Shown here: positions 1-11,110 of the stretch, piece after piece
Layout of the letters: every line of letters begins with the position of its first letter
Numbering within the stretch: position 1 is the first letter of the stretch
Assembly (NCBI GenBank): GCA_026826555.1
Contig: JAKSZT010054304.1
Location: 33,496,919-33,560,918 of the forward strand
From: Tolypeutes matacus
Lineage: Eukaryota > Chordata > Mammalia > Cingulata > Chlamyphoridae
Reading direction: 5' to 3'
DNA: 64,000 bases
Made by a program: the position numbers and the translations under genes
The notes under the pieces: generated by a model
Told to the model about the DNA's origin: nothing
The model's input: the letters and a program-made list of their open reading frames with translations, nothing else
Database searches by the model: none

Positions 1-784
1 TAAATATTGTTAAGATGTCAGTTCTGCCAAAGGCTTTTTTCACATTCAATGCAATCCCTCTCAAAATTTAAAAGTTTTCTTTGCAGAGATGGAAAAGCCA
101 ATCATCAAATATACAGGGAAGGGTAAAGAGCCCCAAATAGCCAAACCATCTTGAAAAAGAAGAATGAAGCTGGAGGACTCACACTTCCCTATTTTAAAAC
201 TTATTACAAATCTAAAGTAATCAAAAGAGCATGGTATTGGCACAAAGACAGACATATTGATCAACAGAACCAAACCAAGAGTTCAGAATTAAACCATCAC
301 CTCTTGGTCAATTGATTTTTTTTTTTTTTTTACATTAGAAAATATTTATTTAGGATGAAAAAAAAGGCACAACAAACTACATATTATAAACGGAGGTGAA
401 ACTACAAAAATCATAAGTCCAGATAAACAGCAAATGCTTTATTATTAATCAATTATTTGACACACCATGAAGAAAATGAATTGACGAGCCATGAACTGGG
501 TGAAAAGTTGTAAAACATATATCTCAGAAGGGACTTGAATTCAGGGTACATAGAGAACTTTTATTTTCTTATTTAGAAGGCCTCACTCCCAATTGTAAAT
601 CTGCAGACCACACAAAAACCTGCATCCAATTTTTAAGCACATAAAAAAGTAAAATTTACGTATACTACCCATTCGTGTATGTACACACATACACATACCC
701 ACCTATTCACACCCACACCCAAACATACGGACATAAACTCTGAAACAAAATTTTTAAAAAGGGATATGTTAAAAAAATAATCAC

Positions 785-882
785 AGGGGCAAATGTGTCT
801 CAAATGGTTGGGTATCTGTTTCCCATATGGAGGGACCTGGGTTCCATCCCCAGGACCTCCTGGTAAAATAAAAATAAATAAA
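785..882 (+). mobile_element. Short tRNA-derived SINE (DAS-like)
   Basis: A B-box-like GGGTTCCATCCC lies at 839-850, with a degenerate A-box about 40 bases upstream. The body ends in an AAATAAATAAAT tail. A 12-base duplication AAAAATAATCAC flanks it at 773-784 and 883-894. The body resembles the tRNA head of the longer SINE at 1201. The perfect duplication indicates a fairly late insertion, later than the retrocopy that holds it. Confidence 0.8.
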
Positions 883-1020
883 TAAAAATAATCACTATAT
901 ATATGCCAAAAGAGCCAAAGATCTTAATTTACCATGCATTATTAAAATTTATAATAAAAATGCTATTCAAAAGAATAATAATCGAGGCTATAAACAGCTT
1001 GTTATAGAAAATGTAGCTAT

Positions 1021-1041
1021 AAATATATATATATATATAAT
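1021..1041. repeat. (TA)n microsatellite
   Basis: About ten TA units lie at the 5' end (minus sense) of the retrocopy. Confidence 0.9.
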
Positions 1042-1058
1042 TTAAATAGAAAATATGT

Positions 1059-2517
1059 TCAACTGATTTTTGACAAGGGTGCCAAGTCTACTCAATTGGG
1101 AAAGAAAAGTCTCTTCAACAAATGGTGTTGGAAAACTGAATGTCCATATGTAGAAGAATGAATGTGGACCCCTATCTCATACCAATACAAAAATCAACTA
1201 ACGGAAGCAGATGTAGCTCAAGTGATTGAGCATCCATGTACCATATGGGTGGACCTGGGTTCGATCCCCGGGGCCTCTTGGTAAAAAGGTGAGCAGGTGA
1301 GCCGGGCCTGCATGGTGAACCATTCAGCAAGATGAAGACACAACAATAGAGAGACGCAGGGGCGAGTCAAGGTGAGACGTGCCAGAAACCAGGAACTGAG
1401 GTAGAAGTGACAGGGTGCCTCCCTCGCACATCGGAGGTCCCTAGGATTGAATCCAGCTGGAGCCTGGAAGAGAAAAATGAGAAGAGAAGGCAAGAAACAT
1501 ACACAGAAGATCACTCAGTGAATGGACACAGACAGCAAACAGGGCAGGGCGGGGCGGGGGTGAGGGGAGAGAAGGAAGAAAAAAGAAAATAAATAAATAA
1601 ACTAAATGTGGATCAATGACCTAAATATAAGAACCAAGACTAAAATACTCCTAGAGAAAACATAGGGACTCAATTTCTTATACTTTATACAAACAGAATG
1701 AGCAACAAAAGAAAAAAAATAGATAAATAGAATTCATCAAAATTAAAAACTTTTGTGTATCGAAGGGCTTTATCATGAGAATGAAAAGACAACCTATAGA
1801 ATGGGAGAAAACATTTGGGAACAACATAGTCAACAAGGGCTTAATATCCAGAATGGATAAAGAAATCATTCAACTCAACTACAAAAAGACGAACAACCCA
1901 ATTTAAATATGGGCAAAAGACATGAATAGATATTTCTCCAAAGATAATATACAAATTTCCACAAAGCACATGAAAAGGTGCTCAACTTCATTATCCATTA
2001 AGGAAATACAAAAAAAAACCACAGTGAGATACCATTTCACACCCACTAGAATGACTACTATTTTTAAAAAGTGGAAAATAACAAGTGTTGAAGAGGATGT
2101 GGAGAAATATGAACACTTGTTCTTTGTTGGTGGGAATTTAAATTGGTGCAGGCACTGTGGAAAACTTTTTGGTAGTTCCTCAGAAAGTTAAACATAGAAT
2201 TAACACGTAGCCTGGAAAAACCACTTCTAGGTCAATATCCTAAAGAATTGAAAGGCAGGATTTGAGCAGATCTTTGCATATCGATGTTCATAGTGGCATT
2301 ATTCATAACCAACCAAAGATGGAAACAACCTAAGTGTCCATCAACAGATAAATGGATAAGCAAAATGTGGTATATACTTACAAGGAAATATTATTTGGCC
2401 ATAAAAAGGAATGAAGTCCTGATGCATGTGACAACATGGATAAACCTTGAAGACATCATGTTGAGTGCAATAAATCAGGCACAAGAGGACAAACAATCTA
2501 TGACCTCCCTGATATGA
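1059..2517 (+). pseudogene. L1 ORF2 C-terminal remnant (L1-1)
   Basis: Translated pieces at 1922-2191 and 2284-2517 read as the C-terminal region of L1 ORF2p, with the typical run ending in MTSLI before the stop. The Cys-rich segment is eroded: a paired HCG is visible near the end of the first piece, while the following segment has stops. The reading frame is broken by at least one frameshift between the pieces and by the SINE at 1201-1599. In intact L1 this region lies after reverse transcriptase and contributes to RNA binding. No RT domain is present, so this copy cannot make an enzyme. Confidence 0.85.
1201..1599 (+). mobile_element. Long tRNA-Ala-derived SINE, DAS-III-like, with two tRNA-like units
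   Basis: The head has an A-box (TGTAGCTCAAGTGATTGAGC, 1212-1231) and a B-box (GGTTCGATCCC, 1259-1269), matching the internal RNA polymerase III promoter of a tRNA-Ala gene. A second, degenerate tRNA-like unit lies at about 1395-1465. The rest is purine-rich and ends in an AAATAAATAAAT tail. It sits inside L1-1; a short AACTA duplication is seen at 1196-1200 and 1600-1604. Known DAS SINEs are abundant in armadillos and are the main reason for calling the source xenarthran. The open frames at 1218-1514 (-) and 1407-1592 (+) are not genes. Confidence 0.85.
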
Positions 2518-2990
2518 AATAATTAGAATATGCAAATCCATGGAGTCAGAAACTAGAATACAGTTTAGCAGGGGCTAAGTAGGATAGGGAATGGAGAGTT
2601 AAAGTTTAATTGGTACAGACTTTCTGATTGGGATGATGGAAAAAGTTTAGTAGTGGTGATGGGAGCACAACATTGTGAATGTAATTAACAGCACTGAATT
2701 CTGTATTTGAATGTGATTAAAAGGGGGACATTTTGGGTTGTATATATGTTAATAGAATAAAAATTAATTGAAAAACCATAGGACAGCACAACACAAACAG
2801 TGAATCCTAATGTAATCTATAGACTATAGTTAATAGTGCCAGTAAAATTATTGTAATAAAAGTATCACAAGAATGCAAAGTGTTAATAATAGGGAAAACT
2901 GAGTGTGTGGTGTGGAGTATATGGGAAATCTGTATTTTCTGCATGTTTTTCTGTAAACCTACGATTTCTCTAATATAAAAAAAAAAGTAT

Positions 2991-3599
2991 TTCTTACACT
3001 TTGAAAAACTTAATCGGTTGGATTTTACCTATGGAATTTTTCTCTGGGCTTTTTTGCCCTACAACCACTAGAGGGCGGACAAGTACAGTGGATAATCCTT
3101 ACCAGCAAACTCAAGTAAACGTTTGGTCTACTTTCTGAATTTGGGTAAAAACCGTATTTTTCAAACATGTTTCTCCTGTTGTAGAAACAACCAGGATATG
3201 AAACAAAGATGCCTAATATCTAAAGCCAAATGTGTTAAAAGATAACATATTTATTTTAACTATAGATTCATAAAATTAAACATAATTCCCACCATATATA
3301 AAATATAAATTTTAAGATCACATTCAGTAACACATGCATAGATATATATTTTTATTTTATATATAATTAAATAGGCCATGAGTCATTAGAATGGAGGTAG
3401 AAGGACACAGTGCTATCATAGTGAGTCTACTACTAGCCCTAGAATACAAGGATCTGGACTTGCAAAGGGCATTTTGTCCATTAGGTGCTGTAAGCACAGT
3501 GCTTATGCCCTGTGAACTTTGGAAGATACTAGAAAATGTTTGAGACCTCAAAAAAGTGACTCTGAACTTTTAAATAACTGTTTAGCAATCTTTACACAT
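2991..3599. other. Non-repetitive DNA without recognised gene
   Basis: No repeat or coding signal was recognised apart from a CTCF-like motif at 3065-3078. Confidence 0.5.
3065..3078 (+). promoter_or_regulatory. Candidate CTCF binding site
   Basis: CCACTAGAGGGCGG matches the core of the vertebrate CTCF motif (CCASYAGRKGGC pattern) at every core position. It lies 76 bases after the poly-A of L1-1, outside any repeat I recognise. Occupancy cannot be judged from sequence. Confidence 0.45.
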
Positions 3600-3662
3600 A
3601 AATGCATGTGCACTCACACATACATACACACAAACACCCCCCCCCCCCAACACACACACACC
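3600..3662. repeat. CA-rich microsatellite with C-run
   Basis: Alternating CA and ACAC units surround a run of about 13 C residues at 3637-3649. The C-run is prone to sequencing error. Confidence 0.9.
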
Positions 3663-3664
3663 AA

Positions 3665-5070
3665 TAAAATATCAAAAACCTGTTGGGATTTTGATTGAAT
3701 GACATTACTCGATTTTCATAGAATTGCCATCTTTACAATATTAAGTCTTACAATCTATGAACAGTGGTATGTCCTAACATTCAGTTAGGTCTTATTTAAT
3801 TCCTGTAGATGATATTTATAATTTCCTACATAGGAATCTTGCACATATTTAGAGTTATATATTTGGGTTTTTATACTGTTTTAAATAGTATCTTATTCTG
3901 AAATTTTAATTTCTAACTCTCTTGTCGGTGTGTAGAAATATTACTAATTCTGTACACTGGCTATAGTCAGCAAACTTAATAAATTCTCTTGTTAATCAAT
4001 ACTATTTAAGTGTAGAATGTCTTGAATTTTCTTTATATATAATCATATTTTCTGCAAATAATGTCAATTTTCTTTCTTCCCTTGCAATTCTTAAAATTGT
4101 ATTTCTCTATCTTAATATGTTGCTTAAGATCTCCAGCATCCTAGGGAATAAGGTGGTAACATTGGTATCCTAGCCTTGTTCCTGATATGATTGGAGAAGT
4201 GTTCAATCTTTCATTATTACATGTAATATTTGCTAAGGGTTTGGCAATTTTATTATACTTTTAATGTAGCAACTTTTGACTTTGTTCCTTTTATTGTATG
4301 CGCTCTATTTCATTATTTTTTTCTACCATCTTATTTTATTCTTTTTATATTCTTTGGATTTAATTTGCCAATTTTACTAATATCCAACATCTTAAAGTGA
4401 AAGCTTAGTTGATTAGTTTTTAAACTTCCATTTTAAATATGTACATTTGGGCTTTCAATATAATTCTCTCTTTAAACAAATATTTAACTATGTCCCACAC
4501 ATCTTTAAATGTCATATTTTATTATTATTTAGTTGACAATAATTCTAATTTTCACTGTGATTTCTTCTCTCTCCCATGATTTTTCCTTGAACATGTTTCT
4601 TAATTATCAAGTATATGGAGTGTTTTCATTTTGTGTTCTTTTGCATGAGTTTTGCTGTTTGTTTTTATCACAGTTAACTAGCTTATTTTCACTGTGGTCA
4701 TACACATCCTACATTGATTTCAATCTCTGAAATTTGTAAACAGTTCCTATTACTTGAATAGAATATGTATTTTGCAGTTGCAAAGTTTGGTGTTCTATGT
4801 ATTACAATTAGGACAAATTGCTTGAAAACCCCCTACTATTCTGTCAGTTTTTTGCCTTATATGTATTTATACCATTATGTTATTATGCTCATTCCAAATT
4901 ATAATTCATACTGCTTCTTGGTAAATTAAACCTTTCATAAATATGAAATAACTTGCTTAATCCCCAGTAATATCTATTGCATTAAAGTCTATTTTAGCTG
5001 ATATGAATATGTCTATACTAGCATTTCTTGGTTAATGTGACCTTATTTTATACATGTTTCTGGTGAAGTG
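3665..5070 (-). mobile_element. Old diverged L1, antisense ORF2 region
   Basis: Read on the minus strand, the order of motifs follows L1 ORF2 from the endonuclease into the RT region. The plus strand shows the usual antisense phrases, such as those for spacer segments near CATCTTTACAATATT at 3729-3743. Divergence is high, with many indels and no frame kept. It carries no promoter or tail I can see. It is probably one of the ancient mammalian L1M groups. Confidence 0.75.
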
Positions 5071-5494
5071 AGACAGATCAGTTATACAATTAATACAAAT
5101 AATTATGGAAAATGAATTGGAAAAGAACAAATTTTAGTACTTTAATTATTCAACATGAAGTCCACAGAAATTAAAATCTTCAATAATTTTTATACTATTG
5201 TGTAGATTAAAATCACTCTTCTAAATTCTTAGGTCCTGACTTTCCTAATCTTCCACATCTGGTCTCTTCCTTGCATATGTGGTGCTTAATTCAGCACAAT
5301 CTATATACTTGCTACAATTCTACCTTTGGGTCTCTCTATGGCAGTGCCATGACTGCCCCCACCCCCATGCTTACAGTCACCAAAGCACACCGGATCCCTC
5401 AGTCACCTCCTGAAATCCCATCCTGTCTATGAATACTTTCCTCACAATGGTGCATTTTAAAATTATGTTTGTGTCCTATTTTAGGTTTTATTAG
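5071..5494. other. Unassigned DNA between L1 and LTR-A
   Basis: AT-rich up to about 5230, then mixed composition with a C-rich stretch near 5358-5367. No gene or repeat was recognised. Confidence 0.4.
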
Positions 5495-5993
5495 TCAGCC
5501 AAAGGGATGCTAATGTGAAATACCAAAAATGGGTTGGTCTTTATAAAGGGTATTTATTTGGGGTAGAAGTCCACAGATACCAGGCCATAAACCATTAAGT
5601 TTCTTCTCACCAAAGTTCATTGCCATGTGTTGGAGCAAGACACCTGCCGACGTTTGCCAGAGTTCAGGCTTCTTGTGTTCCTCTCTTCCGGGCTGCGTTT
5701 CTCTCCGGTCTTAGCTCTTCTGGTTCCTCCACAAGGTCAGCTATAGACTATCAGGCCAATGGCTCACTTCTCTTCTTCTGGGGCCTTTTCTCCAATATCA
5801 AAACTGTTTCTCAAAAACTGCTTCAACTCTGTTTTATACTCAATTCCCTTCCCACCGAAGGGGGGGGGCTCAATGCCCTACTGACGTGGCACAGTCAATG
5901 CCCTAATAATAACTTAATCATGCCCAGATTAACAGATCAGTTTATAAGCATGATCCAATCATATTTTTGGGATTCATAATTACATCAAACTGC
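5495..5993 (-). mobile_element. MaLR-like solo LTR, family LTR-A, copy 1
   Basis: On the minus strand it begins near TTGCAGTTTGATG and ends near GGCTGACTAATA. An AATAAA signal lies about 60 bases before the end, as in an LTR polyadenylation region. The same layout occurs at 27956-28626 and 36888-37412. The ending resembles mammalian MaLR LTRs (TGGTA-TTT, then GGCTGACTAATA). A G-run lies at 5862-5869. The 119-residue open frame at 5620-5979 (+) is on the antisense strand of the LTR and is not supported as a gene. Confidence 0.7.
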
Positions 5994-7305
5994 AACAATC
6001 AGGATTCTGAATATTTTAAAGAAATAAACGCTACCATGTCTACCTTCTGACCAATCCTCTTTGGCTATTTGATTTCTATTGTAAAGGGAAAGTGTGATTT
6101 GAATTTACATTAAAACCAATTTTGCTTCAATTTGTCTTGCCATTATTTGGACCTTGTTGAATGGTAAGAGGAATTTTCTATTAATACTAACTTCCTCTCC
6201 ATGAAAGGTAAAACTGGATGAAATAAAGCCTGACAATTTTCATACACAGTGGTGAGTTTATTGTTTGGGGCATGGTGTTTTTCACTGCCAAATTCTTAGG
6301 TTGTGCAACATTTAGCTTGGTTTTTGTCCCATGGCTATAGCCTGGTAATGACCTGACCAGTCCTCTTGGAAATGCATGCTCAAGATCACAATGCAGACAG
6401 GATGTGAGAGGGTGAGTGAGTCAGTGCACATACACAAACTCCTCTTGGAAAAACAACTAATAGCAGTTTGAGCAGTTATTAATCATCTTAGTAGATGGAA
6501 AGCCTATTAAAAAATGACACATTCCAGATGCCAGCAGAGTGTATGTTATTAAAGAACTGGCATAGCCAAAACTCTTCAAATAAAATGATTACAGGGGAAA
6601 GCACTCAGTATAACTCTGAATAAGAATTACCAAGGCTGGAAGTTCCAGGAGGGCGTAATTTCTTGGAACAGCCCAATTCTTTGATATAAAGCCAATTTAT
6701 CCAAGTATCTTTCTCCAAATTTCACTGGTCCCAGAAAATCACACCATCGTTCTCATTATTACTGAAACAGGTGAAAACAATCACCCCATTATTGCCTAAC
6801 CTTTCCTAGAGTTAACAGGCCAGTGACATATAGGTAACTGCATAAGTTCCCTGCAGAAAGCAACTGTGCCTAGCCAAGTTATAGGCGGGTGGTGCATATA
6901 TAGTAAGTATTTATGAAGTTATTTAACTCATAAACAATTCATCTACACCATTAAATGAGCACTTAAAAATAAAAGGAAGCATTTACAAGAAGATCTTTTT
7001 AATGGGCTAAGGGTTGGGACCATTTTAGACTAGCGTGTTTATGAAGCTATTGCTCAAGGGAAAAAAAAAATTGAGAAAGTTATCCAGACTCAGTAATTAT
7101 TTTCAGAGTTATAATGAGATCACACTACATTAACAAGTTTGTTCTTGAGGATCAAAAAGCAAATATTTCCACAAAAATGATCACCACAAACTCAGAGCAA
7201 TACAGTCATCAGGTCATTTATTAGCTGATGTTCAATGAGCATAAAATAAATAAGAGAAGTTGTCAAAGGAACCTCCAAATTTTGGGACTTTTCCTCTGAA
7301 AACTT
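5994..7305. other. Long stretch without recognised gene or repeat
   Basis: No long frame, splice-site chain or known repeat was seen. Composition is ordinary mammalian intergenic. Confidence 0.5.
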
Positions 7306-7795
7306 AAAAATCTACAGAAAACTTTCAAGAATAATACAGTGAATACCGATATATCCCTTACCTGGATTCCTCAATGTTAACATTTTGCTGTATTTGTTAC
7401 TCTTATTATATCTGTATGTGTGTACGTGTGTGTAGTATGGACTATTTAAGAATTACTGGCAGATATCATAACAGTTCATTCCCAAATACCTCAGTGTATA
7501 TCTCCTTCAAACAAAGCAGTTCTCCCATATAACCACAATATAATTACCTTTAGAAATTTAGCATTAATACAATGTGATTATCTAATATACAGTCCACTTA
7601 TGCCAATAATGTTCTTTGTAACATTTTAATTTTTTTCTCTCTCAGATCCCTTCAAGGATCACACATTGCAATTAGTTGTTATGCGCCTTTCGTCTCCTTT
7701 AGTCTAGAACAGTTTCCCAGCCTTTTTTTTTGGCTGTCATGACATTAACATTTTCAAATGTACAGATCAATTATTTTTCCAGAATGTTGTCCCCA
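7306..7795. mobile_element. Ancient interspersed repeat, probably an L1M-type tail
   Basis: Phrases such as CCTCAATGTTAACATTTTGC and AGGATCACACATTGCA belong to a common old mammalian repeat that I associate with L1M 3' ends. A TG-rich run is at 7414-7436. The family name is uncertain; the repetitive nature is more certain than the class. Confidence 0.5.
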
Positions 7796-8375
7796 ATATC
7801 TGCTGTGCTGGAATGTGTTGACATCCTTCTGACTGACAGTTTGGTGAAGTCAGCAGGATCACCAAAAACAACATGCCATGGCATGGTAAAGGCACAAGGG
7901 ATCCTCAGTTCAGTCCTTGCAGGGTAGTGCCATCTCCTTGGGGGTGACAGGCAGACTGAGGTGCTGGCCTCCCTCTGGCCACATGGGGACAAGTGGGATG
8001 AAAACAGTTTCCCTGTTAACAAGGGTGAATTGGAGCAGTAGATAAGGGCAAAGATGAGAGTGGTGGGTTCCAGGAAGAGTAGGAAAACTACCTCAGCTCC
8101 TGGCTGCCTGTGTGCTTCCCTGCCATTCACCAACCCCCACAGTCTCAAGGGTTGCAAAAGACTCCAGAGAAGAGTCTGGGGCCCCTGTGCCGGGAGATCT
8201 GCCTGGTCCAGGCTGTTTGCAGGCCCCAGGTTATACCTGTTTTCATGCAGCACAGAACTACCAATGGCATTGATGAAAACCAAACTGTTGAAATGAGTTT
8301 TTTTTTTTTTTGAGAGCAAAATACAGAAGTTAAAAGATAGATATGGGCAGAAGCCAGAGGAGGCACCAGCCAAGC
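7796..8375. other. GC-richer segment, no supported gene
   Basis: Composition is more GC-rich than the surroundings. A 200-residue open frame on the minus strand (7771-8373) starts inside the upstream old repeat, crosses a homopolymer at 8300-8314 and shows no domain I recognise. It could be a chance frame or part of an unrecognised LTR or retrocopy next to the retrovirus. Confidence 0.35.
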
Positions 8376-9190
8376 CACATGATGGGGCTCTGAGCCCTCA
8401 GATTTCTAGGGCCAAGTGGCACAGTCTGGGAAAGTTAACTGATTGTCTGTTACAGCAAATTTTTGTCCCTGTCAAATAGTGAGGCAGACTGGAACAAGAA
8501 CCTGAGAGAGAAAAGGTACCCAAGAAATCACTAGGGTGATAAGAACTTTACCTGCCCCTGACAGCAGAATGTCCCGCCAAGGACCGAAGAGTCAACCTCC
8601 CAAGCCAATAGATAATGAGATCCCCATTCTTTTTTTTTTTTTTTAACTTTATTTTGTACATTTAATAATTGAAAACATAAGCAATTAAAAACTAAAAAGT
8701 AAACACAGATGAATAAATATATACATTTTTCAATTAAATGTAATGGATACATGTAAATTTTTTTGTTGTTTTGTTTTTTGCTTGTTTTTTTTTGTTGTTG
8801 TTTTGTGTGTGTGTGAATCAAACAATATATTACACAATATATTTGGTTCATAGTAATGCATTCATACAGTATTTGTCCTTTTGTGTCTGGCTTGCTTCAC
8901 TCAACATAATGTCCTCCAGGTTCATCCATGTTGCCATATGCTTTATGACTTCATTTCTTCTTACAGCTGCATAATATTCCATCGTGTGAATAGACCACAG
9001 TTTGTTTATCATTCATCTGTTGATGGACACCTGGGTTGTTTCAGCCCCAGCCCACGTCTCTCCCTTGAGCAGACCTGCACCCTTGTCTGAGTTGTGTACT
9101 TTCTCTTTATTTTGCTTTATAAATAAACTCTTTACTTGGTGGCTTAAAATATGGCATCCTTAAATTCTTTTCTGGCCCAGAACCTGGAAA
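8376..9190 (+). mobile_element. 5' LTR of endogenous retrovirus, split by an L1 tail
   Basis: The 3' part (9043 to about 9190) has TATAAATAAA with an AATAAA signal at 9122-9127, then a U5-like stretch leading to the viral leader. The 5' part (about 8376-8631) would be U3, placed there because the L1 tail at 8632-9042 interrupts it. The left edge is not fixed: no clear TG start or flanking duplication was identified. The primer-binding site is ambiguous; candidates are TGG-starting stretches at about 9185 and 9198. No matching 3' LTR was recognised in the window. Confidence 0.5.
8632..9042 (-). mobile_element. 5'-truncated L1 tail in the retroviral LTR
   Basis: A T-run at 8632-8644 marks the poly-A on the minus strand. 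From about 8860 to 9042 the plus strand is the antisense of the ORF2 end, the same region as 17350-17540 and 23880-24060. The insertion is only about 410 bp, so it was strongly 5'-truncated. Open frames at 8771-8974 and 8881-9090 are antisense frames. Confidence 0.85.
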
Positions 9191-9239
9191 CTATACCTGG
9201 CAACAAAAGGACAACTGACAGAATAGACATACAGACAAA

Positions 9240-10030
9240 AACCTGCATCCTTTAGTCTGGGTAAGTGGGATTATGAGAGCAGTGTTCCCAACTGTGGGAT
9301 CCTTCCCCCAAAGTAAAACCCTGTGGAGCACTGTTCATGGGCTATAACTTTCCTGAGGTTGAGGGGATACTCTTGGCATTTGACCCTACCCCAAGGCCAG
9401 ACATGGATGAGATGGGCCTGTCTTGGTGGCATTGGAGGCATTAATGAAACAAGTCCCTTTTGTTTCCCTCGGGATGACTGAGGGGGAGCAGTAGAAAAAT
9501 TCCACCATAATGTCCCACACTGGGGTGGAAATAGCGGGGAGCATCAGCCCTCTTCAGTGAGGCAGGCCCTGAAGGAGGGACAGGAGTGGAACAATGGGCA
9601 GCTGCCCTGCCTGAAGGGCCATAAAGGGAATGCCAAGAGCAACAGGGGAAAGACAGAGAAGGGAGGCGAGACCCACCCACTAGGCAATGTGGTTTTGGTT
9701 ACTGAAGCGAGGGATAGATAGAGCAGAAAATGTTGGGGTTCTTACAGAGGAACTCTACCAATACTCCCTCTAAATTAGGGTTAAGTCTTATAACAGAAGG
9801 AGGAAGAGGGCTCACACGACTGGAAAGGTTTAGAATCCCACATCACTACCCCCTGAGTCCTTGAATGTACTTGGGAAGGAGGGAGACAACAGTTTACAAG
9901 GCCTCCCTGTGCCCTGACCAGGGCAGTGAGGATGAGAGTATGATGTATTAGATAAAGAGAATGATCCCTTTGCTGGTTTTGCCATCTTATTCCTTTAAGA
10001 AGAATGATTAGGGGTGAGGCCAAGCCAAGG
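9240..10030 (+). pseudogene. Retroviral leader and gag-like region, degraded
   Basis: Position after the LTR and before the protease suggests gag. A splice-donor-like GTAAGT lies at 9261-9266. No capsid major homology region or full CCHC zinc knuckle could be read; a cysteine and GH remnant near 9605-9635 is suggestive only. The 79- and 189-residue minus-strand frames here (9441-9680 and 9781-10350) are antisense and unsupported. Confidence 0.4.
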
Positions 10031-10059
10031 CTCAGCGCACTATGCTCTTGTTCAGGTGG

Positions 10060-10330
10060 AAGGGGAAAAGGCAGGATCCAAACCTTCATGGGGCTATTAG
10101 ATATAGACGCCAAAGTGACAGTAGAGGCAAAGGCAAACTGGTGGCAGTGGGGGGCTTTGGGGCAGACATGTTGACTCAAGGCAGGCAAGTGTGCACATGC
10201 TTGTGGGTGGCACACTTTGGACCATTTCAGGTGCCAGTGATAGTGGTTCCCACCGCTGAGTACATTATAGTTATTGACATTTTGGTTGCCTGCTTCATGA
10301 ACCACTGTCACCAGAGGGGTACGCCCCCTC
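10060..10330 (+). pseudogene. Retroviral aspartic protease remnant
   Basis: The active-site stretch reads LLDIDAK at about 10094-10114, in place of the usual D-T/S-G, so the catalytic motif has lost its glycine. About 55 residues on, in another frame, EYIIVIDIL (within the open frame 10042-10383) resembles the conserved C-terminal motif of retroviral proteases (I-G-x-D-I/L-L), also with its glycine changed. The frame switch between the two motifs shows at least one indel. Confidence 0.6.
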
Positions 10331-10419
10331 ACAAGGAAAAGTGCAGCCATAACAGTGGAGTGTGTCCAATCCCACCTGCCTGAGCCTCACCAGGGTGTTC
10401 AACAAAAGCAGCACCAGCT

Positions 10420-10680
10420 CCCAGGTGGGAAAAGGACATCACTTTTTTGGTTCAGGACTTGCTGCAGGCAGGCATGTTGAAACTGACCCTGTTGCAGTTT
10501 AATAGCTCAGTCTGGCCAGTAAAAAAGGCCTCAAAGGCCTGGCACTGACAATAGATTTACTGCAGATTAAATGCTGAGGAGCTGCCCTTGGCCTTTTCTG
10601 TACCTGGTATTAATGCTGTCACCAAGGTAGTAGCAGCCAACATATGGGACTGGTGTGCTGTTCCCCTGACATTCTAAATG
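10420..10680 (+). pseudogene. Retroviral reverse transcriptase fragment
   Basis: The stretch LLQAGML, then FNSSVWPVKKAS (about 10455-10545), is the fingers segment of a retroviral RT. It is followed by a degenerate R-LTIDYRRLN-like segment and a block ending near ANIWDWCAV. The YxDD catalytic loop expected about 80 residues later is not found before RNase H begins, so the palm appears deleted. Confidence 0.7.
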
Positions 10681-10769
10681 TGACTCTAAGACCAGAACTG
10701 CCCATCCTCACATGGGTACTTACTAATCTTATTAAGAAAACAGGACATGCTCAGCAAAGCTCCAACATT

Positions 10770-11110
10770 AAATGGAAAAGGTATATCCAAGATGGAGCCA
10801 GGCCAGAGCTACAGGGAGTCAGTTGACTCCATGAATGGATAACAGCTTTGCTGGAGGGGACAGAGTGGCCTGCAAGGACAGCTCCTGCCCCTCTCTTGGC
10901 TAAGTGGGGTTGCCAGTTTGAAGATGTTGCAGATGATCATAGACAGATCACAAATGGGCTGCTGCAGCCATTTGTCCCTGTGATGGTCATCTGCTGAGAA
11001 TGGACAAGACAATCTGCCCAATGGGCTGAACTCTGTGCATTGGTGATGGCTGTGCAGGCCACTCCAACCACAACTTTCTGCCACATATCTATGGACTCAT
11101 GGTCCATTGC
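10770..11110 (+). pseudogene. Retroviral RNase H remnant
   Basis: The motif AQWAELCALVMAVQ at about 11015-11057 is the helix bearing the second catalytic acidic residue of RNase H, and D-SWxIAN follows near 11090. The first catalytic Asp region is eroded. RNase H degrades the RNA strand of the replication hybrid. The 91-residue minus-strand frame at 10809-11084 is antisense. Confidence 0.65.

Larger units (their letters stand above)
321..1058 (-). pseudogene. Processed retrocopy of an mRNA 3' end, inserted in L1-1
   Basis: Read on the minus strand, the segment ends in an A-tail (T-run at 316-331), and an AATAAA signal lies about 20 bases before it. It is flanked by a 13-base duplication, TCAATTGATTTTT at 308-320 and TCAACTGATTTTT at 1059-1071, differing at one base. 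L1-1 resumes exactly after the second copy. This is the structure of an L1-mediated cDNA insertion. No reading frame is kept, so the insert probably comes from a 3' untranslated region. I do not recognise the source gene. A SINE (785-882) later landed in it, and a CA-rich stretch lies at 683-724. Confidence 0.7.
1..2990 (+). mobile_element. L1 element, 3' half with 3'UTR (L1-1), interrupted by two insertions
   Basis: Three blocks of one L1 lie in order: 1-320, about 1059-1200 and 1600-2990. They carry the end of the ORF2 coding region and a 3'UTR ending in an A-run at about 2979-2988. The first block resembles the post-RT part of ORF2 seen again at 22540-22830 and 44380-44650. The gaps are filled by an antisense retrocopy (321-1058) and a SINE (1201-1599). 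The 5' part lies outside the window. The 3'UTR is the short type: after the ORF2 stop at 2515-2517 it runs about 470 bp. Assignment to L1 is firm; the subfamily is not named. Confidence 0.93.

Noticed and set aside
3600..3662. CA and C-run as a regulatory element
   Set aside because: Simple microsatellite with no further support.
5620..5979. 119-codon frame in LTR-A copy 1
   Set aside because: Antisense to an LTR and not kept in copies 2 and 3.
7771..8373. 200-residue open frame on the minus strand
   Set aside because: No recognisable domain, low-complexity lysine run from a homopolymer, and the frame begins in an old repeat. GC-rich DNA gives such frames by chance.
9781..10350. 189-residue minus-strand frame
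   Set aside because: It lies antisense to the retroviral gag and protease region, where plus-strand protease motifs are visible.
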